Assembly (NCBI GenBank): GCA_035764655.1
Contig: DASTYU010000190.1
Location: forward strand, 1-5,792
Reading direction: 5' to 3'
Origin: DASTYU01 sp035764655
GTDB taxonomy: Bacteria; Chloroflexota; Limnocylindria; Limnocylindrales; CSP1-4
Length of the DNA stretch: 5,792 nt
The notes under the pieces were generated by a model. The model made no database searches. It was given only the letters and a program-made list of their open reading frames with translations, and had not been told where the DNA came from. The position numbers and the translations under genes were made by a program. Shown piece after piece: positions 1 to 5,480 of this stretch; the first letter of the stretch is position 1; each line of letters begins with the position of its first letter.

Positions 1-1230
1 GCTGGCAAGCCAGGTCACCGGCACTTCGTTGAACTGGACCAGGATCGACGCGCCGTCCGGCGAGAATGTGTAGTCGAATGGACCGTGCCCCGAACGGCTT
101 CGGTGAACCTCGCCGACTGGCACTGCGTCCGCGCCATCCGAGGCGAGCGAGGCGGTCCAGACCTGATGGTTGATCTGGCCGTCACGCTCGTCCCAGTAGC
201 GCCCGAACACGATTCGGGATCCGTCGGGCGAGATGCGAGGGGCGCCGGCATGGAGAGGCCCGACACCGATGTCGGCCGCGGGCGGCGGCATCGCTGCGCC
301 GAACAGCGCGTCCTCTCCGCTTCGAAGATCGAGGGAGCGGATCTGGACCGTGCCGCCGACCGGCCGCGACATGAACAGCACCCGATCGGCTGCCGGCGAC
401 ATCGCGAGGGTCATGTACTTCTCCTGGTGGCCCAGCTCACCGTGCTGCTGGAGGTCGGTGCCGTCCGCCGCGACCGAGTAGAGCCCGTACGACGACACGG
501 TGTCGCCCTTGCCGATGAAGAACAGCCGCTCGCCGTTCGGCGGCAGCCAGTTGAGCATCCCGAGCGGCTGGACGTCGAGGCTGACGAACTGAGTCGCGGA
601 CCCGTCGATCGGCACGATCGCGAGCCGCTGCGTGCCGTCGATCTCGACCATCGCCGCCAGGGCCTTCGAATCCGGCGACCACGCCGGATCCCAGATGTCG
701 GCTCCGGAGATCAGGGTTTCGGCGCCGCGGCCGTCGGCATCGGCGACGAGCATCGCGAAACCCGGGTTCGTGTTCCGAACGAACGCCAGGTACGACCCAT
801 CGCGCGAGAAGATCGGGCCCAGATCGTCTTCAGGGCCCGTGATGACGGCGCGACTGGCGTCCGGGTTCGCCGGATCGCCGAAGTGGATATCACCGTTGTA
901 CCCGTACGCGACGTCGCCGTTCGAGGCCAGCCCGTACGGAGGCGCGGGTCGTTGCTGCCAGGCCGCGAGACCGGCAACCAGCGCGGTCGCGAGCAGGACA
1001 CCGAGGAGCGCAAGGAGTCCGATCGTCCGCCACGGCATGGCCGGGGCCGGAGCGACTCGGCGTGCGATCACACCCATGGGAAGCCACCTTTCGGGGAACG
1101 TCCAGGCGGGCCGCTGTCGTCGATCGATGGCCCGCTCGAGGACGTGGTCGAAGTAGTCGGGATAGGCAGGTGCGGCAAGCTCGACGAGGAGCTCCGTGGC
1201 GCGCTGATCGAGCCGATCGGACGCCGTCAT
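1..1230 (-). CDS. Single-pass membrane protein with TolB/PD40-like beta-propeller ectodomain, partner of ECF sigma factor (C-terminus cut by window edge)
   Basis: The frame is open for 410 codons from the ATG at 1230 to the left edge, so the C-terminus is missing. Residues 1-67 are cytosolic and contain PDYF, QRPAW and PERWLPM. Residues about 68-90 form one hydrophobic helix, and the rest would be extracytoplasmic. Propeller-type blades are marked by repeated S-x-D-(G/S/A) turns: FSRDGSYLAF (141-150), WSPDSKALA (184-192), ISPDGSRIVF (333-342) and FSPDGASIL (389-397), with a degenerate copy, MSPAADRVLF, at 278-287. This is the pattern of TolB/WD40-like PD40 repeats, which usually bind protein or ligand and are not enzymes. 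The start is firm: ATG overlaps the stop of the upstream ECF gene (ATGA) and GGGGAGG lies 6 nt before it. By position and topology it probably regulates or is regulated by that sigma factor. The N-terminus has no zinc HxxxCxxC motif, so an anti-sigma role is inference. What the propeller recognises cannot be read from the sequence. Confidence 0.85.
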   Translation of the reverse strand, partial: MTASDRLDQRATELLVELAAPAYPDYFDHVLERAIDRRQRPAWTFPERWLPMGVIARRVAPAPAMPWRTIGLLALLGVLLATALVAGLAAWQQRPAPPYGLASNGDVAYGYNGDIHFGDPANPDASRAVITGPEDDLGPIFSRDGSYLAFVRNTNPGFAMLVADADGRGAETLISGADIWDPAWSPDSKALAAMVEIDGTQRLAIVPIDGSATQFVSLDVQPLGMLNWLPPNGERLFFIGKGDTVSSYGLYSVAADGTDLQQHGELGHQEKYMTLAMSPAADRVLFMSRPVGGTVQIRSLDLRSGEDALFGAAMPPPAADIGVGPLHAGAPRISPDGSRIVFGRYWDERDGQINHQVWTASLASDGADAVPVGEVHRSRSGHGPFDYTFSPDGASILVQFNEVPVTWLAS

Positions 1231-1787
1231 GCGGGACCTCCCCTCGCGGGTTGCGCGGATTCACTCGCGTCCGGAGCAAACGCCTGGCGCATCGAGCCCA
1301 TGGCCCGATGGAGCCGGGACTTCGCAGCTCCGAGCGAAAGTCCCAGGGATGCCGCAGCCTCCGGCACCGGCATCCCGAGGAAGTAGTGCAGGACGACAAG
1401 CGCCCGGTATTCCGGCGCGAGGCCGGCGAGCGCTCGATCGAGGGCGTCCCGATCCGCGAGGAGTCCGTAAGGATCCTCGTGAGCCGGCAACCCGGTCGCG
1501 TCGATCTCGACTTCGATGACCCGGCGTCGCCGCCGGCGAGTCTCGTCGATCGCCGCGTTGACGATCAGTCGGTGGAGCCAGGCGTCGAACCGCTCAGGAT
1601 CGCGCAACCCCGGCAGGTCCCGCCAGGCCCTGATGAGTGCCTCCTGGACGGCATCGCGCGCAAGCTCGCGGTCCCGGAGGATGAGGCGTGCGGCCGCGTC
1701 CATGCGCGATGCAGCCGCGCGTGCCAGGACCGAGAAGGCTTCGCGATCGCCTTTCCGAGCCCGGTCAACGAGCGTCCGCTGGTCCAC
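1227..1787 (-). CDS. ECF-family RNA polymerase sigma factor (leftward module)
   Basis: A 186-residue group IV (ECF) sigma factor that would direct RNA polymerase to a small set of promoters. Sigma region 2 spans about 18-85: EAFSVLARAA, then DAVQEALIRAWRDLP (core and -10 contacts), then LRDPERFDAWLHRLIVNAA. Region 4 spans about 113-168: LDRALAGLAPEYRALVVLHYFLGMPVPEAAASLGLSLGAAKSRLHRA in outline, the helix-turn-helix that reads the -35 element. The linker is arginine-rich (RRRRRR at 84-89). A short tail after residue 170 matches no extra domain. The start is GTG at 1787, 6 nt after GAGGGG. The stop overlaps the start of the propeller gene by ATGA. It is clearly paralogous to the ECF gene at 1958-2509 (see findings). 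Its regulon is unknown; autoregulation from the divergent intergenic region is plausible. Confidence 0.95.
   Translation of the reverse strand: MDQRTLVDRARKGDREAFSVLARAAASRMDAAARLILRDRELARDAVQEALIRAWRDLPGLRDPERFDAWLHRLIVNAAIDETRRRRRRVIEVEIDATGLPAHEDPYGLLADRDALDRALAGLAPEYRALVVLHYFLGMPVPEAAASLGLSLGAAKSRLHRAMGSMRQAFAPDASESAQPARGGPA
1237..1243 (-). promoter_or_regulatory. Strong ribosome binding site of the propeller protein gene
   Basis: GGGGAGG on the minus strand, 6 nt upstream of the ATG at 1230 and inside the last codons of the ECF gene. It fixes the start and suggests the second gene is translated both by coupling and on its own site. Confidence 0.7.
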
Positions 1788-1793
1788 GGTCGA

Positions 1794-1799
1794 CCCCTC
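1794..1799 (-). promoter_or_regulatory. Ribosome binding site deciding the GTG start of the leftward ECF gene
   Basis: GAGGGG on the minus strand, 6 nt before GTG at 1787. No other start codon is as well placed. Confidence 0.65.
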
Positions 1800-1835
1800 G
1801 ATCGGCGCGACTCTCGTTGGCCGCGCTCGAATGGT

Positions 1836-1863
1836 ATGGCGGTGGCCGATGCCGAATCGTTTC
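1836..1863 (-). promoter_or_regulatory. Candidate ECF-type promoter of the leftward module
   Basis: On the minus strand GAAAC (1863-1859), then 17 nt, then CGCCAT (1841-1836). Layout and spacing match the rightward candidate (TGAAC-N17-CGTCAT), and the distance to its own GTG start is similar, about 40 nt from the expected transcription start. The -10 differs by one base (CGCC for CGTC), so support is weaker than on the plus strand. Confidence 0.3.
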
Positions 1864-1880
1864 GCGTGCGACGAATTTCT

Positions 1881-1908
1881 TGAACGGTTGCCTCGTCCCC
1901 AACGTCAT
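1881..1908 (+). promoter_or_regulatory. Candidate ECF-type promoter of the rightward module
   Basis: TGAAC (1881-1885), then 17 nt, then CGTCAT (1903-1908). This resembles the ECF pattern of an AAC-containing -35 and a CGT-containing -10 separated by 16-17 nt (for example sigma-W: TGAAAC-N16-CGTA). It would give a leader of about 40-45 nt before the TTG start at 1958. Short motifs like this occur by chance, so it is only a candidate. Confidence 0.4.
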
Positions 1909-1921
1909 GTAGTGTCGAGCG

Positions 1922-1935
1922 GGCCCGTTCGGGCC
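1922..1935 (+). promoter_or_regulatory. Palindrome in the leader of the rightward ECF gene
   Basis: GGCCCG-TT-CGGGCC is a perfect 6+2+6 inverted repeat. It lies between the expected transcription start and the ribosome binding site, 11 nt upstream of the latter. It could be a dimeric operator or, in RNA, a 5-bp GC hairpin with a GTTC tetraloop affecting translation. The sequence does not decide between these. Confidence 0.4.
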
Positions 1936-1946
1936 GGCAGGCGGTC

Positions 1947-1951
1947 GGGAG
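1947..1951 (+). promoter_or_regulatory. Ribosome binding site deciding the TTG start of the rightward ECF gene
   Basis: GGGAG, 6 nt before TTG at 1958. An in-frame TGA at 1952-1954 rules out any start further upstream, so TTG is the first possible start. The nearby GTG at 1951 is in another frame. Confidence 0.65.
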
Positions 1952-1957
1952 TGAGCG

Positions 1958-2509
1958 TTGCAGCGCGATCTCGTCGAAGCGGCACAGCACGGCGACCACG
2001 AGGCGTTCGAAGCGCTCGCGTCAGCCGCCGTCGACCGGCTGTACGCCGTGGCCCGGCTCGTCCTGGGCGACGCGCACCAGGCGGAGGACGCAGTCCAGGA
2101 CGCCTTGGTGAGGGCCTGGCAGAGCCTGCCCGAACTGCGTGATCCCGAGCGCTGGGAGGCGTGGCTTCACCGACTCCTCGTCAACGCCTGCGCCGACCAG
2201 GGGCGGCGAAGGAAGCGCCAGTCGATGGAGGTCCGAATGGTGCGGTTCGAGCCGGCGACAGCCGATCCCGCCCGTGCGGTTGACGACCAGGACCAACTCG
2301 ACCGCGGCTTCGAGCGCCTGAGGGACGATCAGCGGACCGCCGTAGTCCTTCATCTCTACCTGGGCTTGTCGGTTCCCGAGGTCGCCGATGCGCTTGGCGT
2401 CCCGGTCGGAACTGCGAAATCGAAGATCCACTACGCAGTGGAAACCCTGCGCGCTGCTCTCGAAGCAGACGAGCGCACGCCCATCGCAACGACGGGGCTC
2501 ACGCAATGA
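1958..2509 (+). CDS. ECF-family RNA polymerase sigma factor (rightward module)
   Basis: A 183-residue ECF sigma factor. Region 2 spans about 16-83: EAFEALASAAVDRLYAVARL, then DAVQDALVRAWQSLPELRDP, then AWLHRLLVNAC. Region 4 spans about 112-167: LDRGFERLRDDQRTAVVLHL, YLGLSVPEVADALGVPVGTA, then KSKIHYAVETLRAAL. The linker is basic (GRRRKRQ). The length is usual for a minimal ECF factor with no C-terminal regulatory extension. The start is TTG, fixed by GGGAG 6 nt upstream and an in-frame stop just before it. The stop overlaps the next gene's start (ATGA), so it is probably co-translated with the transglutaminase-like membrane protein, its likely regulator or effector. It resembles the divergent ECF protein closely enough to suggest duplication of a module. 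Its target promoters are unknown. Confidence 0.95.
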   Translation: MQRDLVEAAQHGDHEAFEALASAAVDRLYAVARLVLGDAHQAEDAVQDALVRAWQSLPELRDPERWEAWLHRLLVNACADQGRRRKRQSMEVRMVRFEPATADPARAVDDQDQLDRGFERLRDDQRTAVVLHLYLGLSVPEVADALGVPVGTAKSKIHYAVETLRAALEADERTPIATTGLTQ

Positions 2510-3738
2510 TGGCCGATCATTACGCCGAGGAGCGCATCCGCAGCCGGTTGCTGGCGACAGCACCTGACCGGGCGCCCGATCACCTCCTGGAGGTGGCCTT
2601 CGGCCGAATCCGGCAGCTGCCCCAACGGTCGCGTCGTCGGAGATGGGCTTCGGTGGCGATGCGCCCGCTGCCCATGGTGTTCGGCACCGGGGTGATCGCA
2701 GTGGTCCTCGTTGCGAGCTTGAGTCTCGGGAGCAAGGACGCCTCTGCTCCTCCGGATACCACGACTGGCGGCCCATTGGGTCCGAACTCAGCGCTGACGT
2801 CTCAGATCACCGGTCAGTGGGTTACGCGGTCCGAGGTCGCCTTCTCGGTGCAGTTCGCGAGCCCCGAGGACGAGCCCCTCTACTGGCGGGCGGCGGTGTA
2901 TGACCACTTCGACCTGACGTCGTGGGGCCAGTCGGTCACTTCCGGATACGACGTCGAGGCCGGCGAGGACGTGCTCGGCGATACCGCGGAGGCCGTATCG
3001 GAGGACGGCCGCCGAGCGGTCACGTTCACCGTCGCTCCCCGGGACTTCCGCGCAACCGCCATCGTCTCGCCGCAGTCACCCGCGAAGGTCGATACCCGGG
3101 TGCGGGTGTCGTACGTCGATGACGCCCGGTTCGTGGCAAATATCGACAGGCAGGGCAGCGACCCGTACACGGTCACGGCCCTCGTGCGGGAGCACGCTGA
3201 CACTGCATCGGGGATCACCGCGAGCAAGCTCCGTGCGGCGGGCACGGCCTATCCCGAGGCGATCACCCAGCGCTACCTGCAGGTGCCCGACGGTGGACTC
3301 GGCACCGCCGCCGAGCAGCTCCTCGCCGACATCCTCGCCGAGACTCCCGACCCGAACAACCCGTACGACGTGGCCAGCACGATCGTCGACTACCTCCGGT
3401 CGCCGGCGAACTTCACGTACGACGCGGACGTGCGCGACCTCGCATGCGACCGCCTGTCGACGGTGGAGTGCTTCGCGCGGTTCAAGCAGGGCTACTGCCA
3501 GTACTACGCGACCACGATGGCGATCCTTCTCCGCGAGCGTGGCATCCCGGCGCGGTTGGTCGCAGGATTCCTCCCCGGGGAGCGCACGGGGAACTCCGAG
3601 GTGATCCGGTTCAATGGTGCCCACGCCTGGGTCGAGGTCTACTTCCCGGGCTACGGATGGGTCGAGTTCGACGCCACCGGCGGCGGGATCTCGGCCATCC
3701 AACCGTTCCCGACGGGTGAGCCGGTTCAGGTTCCGTAG
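2506..3738 (+). CDS. Single-pass membrane protein with extracytoplasmic transglutaminase-like (TgpA-type) domain, partner of ECF sigma factor
   Basis: 410 residues. Residues 1-52 are cytosolic and basic near the membrane (RSRRRRW at 41-47); about 53-75 form the only membrane helix, and the rest would be outside. A segment near 125-140 (YWRAAVYDHFDLTSW) resembles the ectodomain of TgpA-like proteins just before the catalytic part. The transglutaminase core spans about 285-392: VDYLRSPANFTYDADV, then the nucleophile in QGYCQYYATTMAILLRERG (Cys331), then GAHAWVEVYFPGYGWVEFDA (His373, Asp389). The triad is intact, so a thiol protease, amidase or transamidase acting in the envelope is likely; the substrate is unknown. 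TgpA proteins usually have many N-terminal membrane helices; here there is one. C314 and C322, close to C331, could form a disulfide. The start at 2506 overlaps the ECF stop; ATG at 2509 is an equal alternative. The upstream ribosome site is weak (GGGG at 2494-2497), so translational coupling is likely. Confidence 0.9.
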   Translation: MMADHYAEERIRSRLLATAPDRAPDHLLEVAFGRIRQLPQRSRRRRWASVAMRPLPMVFGTGVIAVVLVASLSLGSKDASAPPDTTTGGPLGPNSALTSQITGQWVTRSEVAFSVQFASPEDEPLYWRAAVYDHFDLTSWGQSVTSGYDVEAGEDVLGDTAEAVSEDGRRAVTFTVAPRDFRATAIVSPQSPAKVDTRVRVSYVDDARFVANIDRQGSDPYTVTALVREHADTASGITASKLRAAGTAYPEAITQRYLQVPDGGLGTAAEQLLADILAETPDPNNPYDVASTIVDYLRSPANFTYDADVRDLACDRLSTVECFARFKQGYCQYYATTMAILLRERGIPARLVAGFLPGERTGNSEVIRFNGAHAWVEVYFPGYGWVEFDATGGGISAIQPFPTGEPVQVP

Positions 3739-3760
3739 CAGCGCTCCGGCAGGCCCGCGC

Positions 3761-4498
3761 TCAGGCGTCTTCGAGGGCGATCCGAATGCGCTTGTTGATG
3801 CGGCCTTTCGACTCGTAGCCAGTCACGCGGATGCGACCGACTTCGCGCGTGTTCGCGACGTGCGTACCGCCATCGGCCTGCAGGTCGAGCCCGACGATCT
3901 CGATGGTGCGCACCGTCTCGATACCGGGCGGGAGCAGGTTGATCTTCGTCCGGATCAGGTCGGGGATCGCGAACGCCTCGTCGCGTGGCAGCACGTTGAC
4001 GCGAACCTCACGCGCCGCGGCCAGCTCGGCATTGACCTTCGCTTCGATTTCGTCGACCAGCTCGCCGCCCATGCGTTCGAACTCGAAATCCATCCGACCG
4101 GAGCCCGGTTCCATGTTCCCGCCGGTCACCTGCGCGCCGTAGTCGCGCCATACCACTCCGCACAGCGCGTGCAGCGCCGTGTGGGTCCGCATCAGCTCGT
4201 AGCGGCGCGCCCAGTCGATGTCGACCTGGAGCTCATCGCCCTCGGCGGGAAGCTCGCCGTCGCCCTCCAGCACGTGACCGATCTCGCTGCCGGCCTTGCG
4301 CGCCGATGCCACGGTCCAGATTCGGCCGTCGGACGCCCGGAGCAGCGTGCCGCGGTCGGCCGGTTGTCCGCCGCCGCCCGGATAGAACACGGTGCGGTCG
4401 AGGATCAGGAGCGGCGGGTCGCCCTGCTCGATGCCGCGCACGCGCGCGACGGTCGAGCGTGCATAGGCGTCGCTGGAGGCGAGCTGCTCTCCGGCCAT
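3761..4498 (-). CDS. alaX: AlaX-type alanyl-tRNA editing protein
   Basis: A 245-residue free-standing homologue of the alanyl-tRNA synthetase editing domain, which hydrolyses mischarged Ser- or Gly-tRNA(Ala) in the cytosol. The N-terminal beta-barrel part carries FYPGGGGQPADRG (38-50), the motif of the medium-length AlaX class. The zinc site begins with HTALH (His106, His110) and ends in DGGTH (209-213), where the family normally has CGGTH; Asp209 stands in place of the zinc Cys and His213 is kept. The ending VANTREVGRIRV fits the family. Start is ATG at 4498, only 6 nt after the stop of the cupredoxin gene, with no clear ribosome site, so translation is probably coupled. It converges with the transglutaminase gene, leaving 22 nt between the stops and no obvious terminator. 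Family assignment is secure; activity with the altered zinc ligand is untested. Confidence 0.92.
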   Translation of the reverse strand: MAGEQLASSDAYARSTVARVRGIEQGDPPLLILDRTVFYPGGGGQPADRGTLLRASDGRIWTVASARKAGSEIGHVLEGDGELPAEGDELQVDIDWARRYELMRTHTALHALCGVVWRDYGAQVTGGNMEPGSGRMDFEFERMGGELVDEIEAKVNAELAAAREVRVNVLPRDEAFAIPDLIRTKINLLPPGIETVRTIEIVGLDLQADGGTHVANTREVGRIRVTGYESKGRINKRIRIALEDA

Positions 4499-4504
4499 CG
4501 TCGG

Positions 4505-5017
4505 CTACTGGGCGGTGACCGCGATCTGCATGTTCGGGTGCACGGTGCACACCCACGTGTACGACCCGGCGGGCAGGGCCGGGGCGTCGAACGAGCGCGT
4601 CTCGACGCCCGGGAAGACGTCGGTCTTGAACAGCTCGGTGCCGCCCTGGTCGCGGATCGCGACGTCGTGCGGGATCGAAGCATCGTTGTTCACGAACTCG
4701 AGCGTGAAGGCGGTGTCAGCCGCCACCTCGAGCTCCGTCGGATCGAAGGCGATGTTGGCGGCCGTGACCGTGATCGTCTCGCCACCAGATGCGGGCGAGG
4801 CGGCGGGGCTCGCAGGACCGGACGGCGCGGCGCTGGCGGGTGCACCCGATGGCTCGGCGCTCGCGGCCGGGCTGCCGGGCGCACCCGACGGTGCGCCACT
4901 CGCGACGACCTCGGTCGGCGGCGGCGCGTAGGTCCAGGCAGCGTCTTCGGCACTCGCGCAGGCGGCGATGAGGAACGTGAGGGCGGCAAGCAGGGCCGCG
5001 AAGGACGCACGACGCAT
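4505..5017 (-). CDS. Cupredoxin-domain lipoprotein (type-1 copper protein)
   Basis: 170 residues. Residues 1-20 are a lipoprotein signal peptide: MRR, hydrophobic core AALLAALTFL, then lipobox IAAC with Cys20 as the predicted lipidated residue. Residues about 38-79 are a Pro/Ala/Ser/Gly linker, as in surface lipoproteins. A plastocyanin-like fold spans about 80-170: TITVTAANIAFDPTELEV, FTLEFVNND, then IPHDVAI with His117, and YTWVCTVHPNM with Cys157, His160 and Met163. His plus C-x2-H-x2-M is the complete ligand set of a type-1 copper site with amicyanin/pseudoazurin spacing, so it should bind copper and shuttle electrons at the outer face of the membrane. No redox partner gene is visible. 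Start is ATG at 5017 with GAGGTG 10 nt upstream. It is the first gene of a likely operon with alaX. Confidence 0.9.
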   Translation of the reverse strand: MRRASFAALLAALTFLIAACASAEDAAWTYAPPPTEVVASGAPSGAPGSPAASAEPSGAPASAAPSGPASPAASPASGGETITVTAANIAFDPTELEVAADTAFTLEFVNNDASIPHDVAIRDQGGTELFKTDVFPGVETRSFDAPALPAGSYTWVCTVHPNMQIAVTAQ

Positions 5018-5027
5018 GAGTTGTGGG

Positions 5028-5033
5028 CACCTC
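5028..5033 (-). promoter_or_regulatory. Probable ribosome binding site of the cupredoxin gene
   Basis: GAGGTG on the minus strand, 10 nt before the ATG at 5017. The spacing is slightly long but no better site is present. Confidence 0.45.
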
Positions 5034-5101
5034 GGTGTAGTTGAGGTCGTTTCGTGGGGGTTGATCCGAATCGACCAGGCGGCCTCACATCATGCGTCAT
5101 T

Positions 5102-5128
5102 TTCCGCAGACGTAGTACCAACGTCCGG
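5102..5128. other. Bulged inverted repeat upstream of the cupredoxin gene
   Basis: TCCG-CA-GACGT, a 7-nt loop, then ACGTC-CGGA: a 9-bp stem with a 2-nt bulge, about 85-110 bp upstream of the cupredoxin start. It could be an operator or leader hairpin; the function is unknown. Confidence 0.35.
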
Positions 5129-5188
5129 ATTGCGACCGGGACGCGGCACCGGCGAGACTGCTGCTCCCGAACCGGCGCGCACCGTCAC

Positions 5189-5211
5189 GGACCGCCCCGC
5201 AGGGACGGTCC
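5189..5211. other. GC-rich hairpin
   Basis: GGACCG-C-CCC, loop GCA, GGG-A-CGGTCC: a 6-bp and a 3-bp helix around one C-A mismatch. There is no T-run on either side. It may be part of a leader or a weak terminator. Confidence 0.35.
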
Positions 5212-5289
5212 CGCGCTCCGTTCGGCCCATACCCGCCTATCAGCGCTCGCGCCCGGCGGTGCCCATCCGCCTGGATCACCCGCGAACCA

Positions 5290-5319
5290 CGAGACCCGGA
5301 GACCTCCCTCCGGGTCTCG
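5290..5319. terminator. Perfect 12-bp stem-loop, possible terminator
   Basis: CGAGACCCGGAG, loop ACCTCC, CTCCGGGTCTCG: a perfect 12-bp inverted repeat with a 6-nt loop, the strongest hairpin in the window. It lies about 210 bp downstream of the LuxR-type gene's stop (minus strand) and upstream of the cupredoxin gene, where a terminator would separate the two units. No T-run follows on either strand, so it is not a classical Rho-independent terminator; an RNA-processing or folding element is possible. Confidence 0.4.
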
Positions 5320-5357
5320 CGGCATGTCCGGGTCCGGTTCGGTACCGGCGAGACGGT

Positions 5358-5390
5358 TGGCCAAATTCCCATGGGTGGGCACTTGGGCCA
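5358..5390 (+). repeat. 33-bp imperfect palindromic repeat, copy 1
   Basis: Begins TGGCCAAATTCCCAT and ends TTGGGCCA, so its ends are themselves imperfectly complementary (about 10 of 13 arm positions). The first 15 bases are the exact reverse complement of the last 15 bases of copy 3 (5499-5513). Confidence 0.6.
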
Positions 5391-5429
5391 GGACGCTAGC
5401 TCCAGTTGGGGCCGAATCCGCCCAATCCC

Positions 5430-5462
5430 TGGCCAGATTCCCGTCAGGTGAACGTTTGGCCC
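5430..5462 (+). repeat. 33-bp imperfect palindromic repeat, copy 2
   Basis: Begins TGGCCAGATTCCCGT, matching 13 of the first 15 bases of copy 1, and ends in TTTGGCCC. It has the same length and orientation as copy 1, with a weaker internal palindrome. Confidence 0.5.
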
Positions 5463-5480
5463 GATATTCGCGCCAGAAGG

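Larger units (their letters stand above)
1788..1957. promoter_or_regulatory. Divergent promoter region between the two ECF modules
   Basis: A 170-bp non-coding region separates the start codons of two oppositely directed ECF genes and must carry the signals for both. It holds one ECF-like promoter candidate per strand, about 17 bp apart at their -35 ends, plus a GGCCCG-TT-CGGGCC palindrome near the rightward gene. The middle (about 1830-1915) looks less GC-rich than the flanking genes, as expected of a promoter region. Confidence 0.7.

Noticed and set aside
85..1386. 433-codon open frame on the plus strand
   Set aside because: It is antisense to the propeller gene and the end of the ECF gene, Arg-rich and without domains; long antisense frames are expected at this GC content.
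1062..2142. Overlapping plus-strand frames (273 and 208 codons) across the ECF genes and divergent region
   Set aside because: They are Arg/Ser/Pro-rich shadows of the two ECF genes and run through the promoter region.
3739..3760. Terminator between the convergent transglutaminase and alaX genes
   Set aside because: The 22-bp gap has no stable stem and no T-run.
3614..5044. 476-codon open frame on the plus strand
   Set aside because: It overlaps the transglutaminase C-terminus and is antisense to alaX and the cupredoxin gene, all three supported by clear motifs. Its own product has no recognisable domain.
5089..5120. Sigma-70 promoter for the cupredoxin operon (TTGGTA at 5120-5115 with CATGAT at 5094-5089, minus strand)
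   Set aside because: The 20-nt spacing and poor -10 match make it no better than chance.
5405..5470. tRNA-like T-arm (GGCCGAATCC)
   Set aside because: No acceptor stem, anticodon arm or CCA end can be fitted around it.
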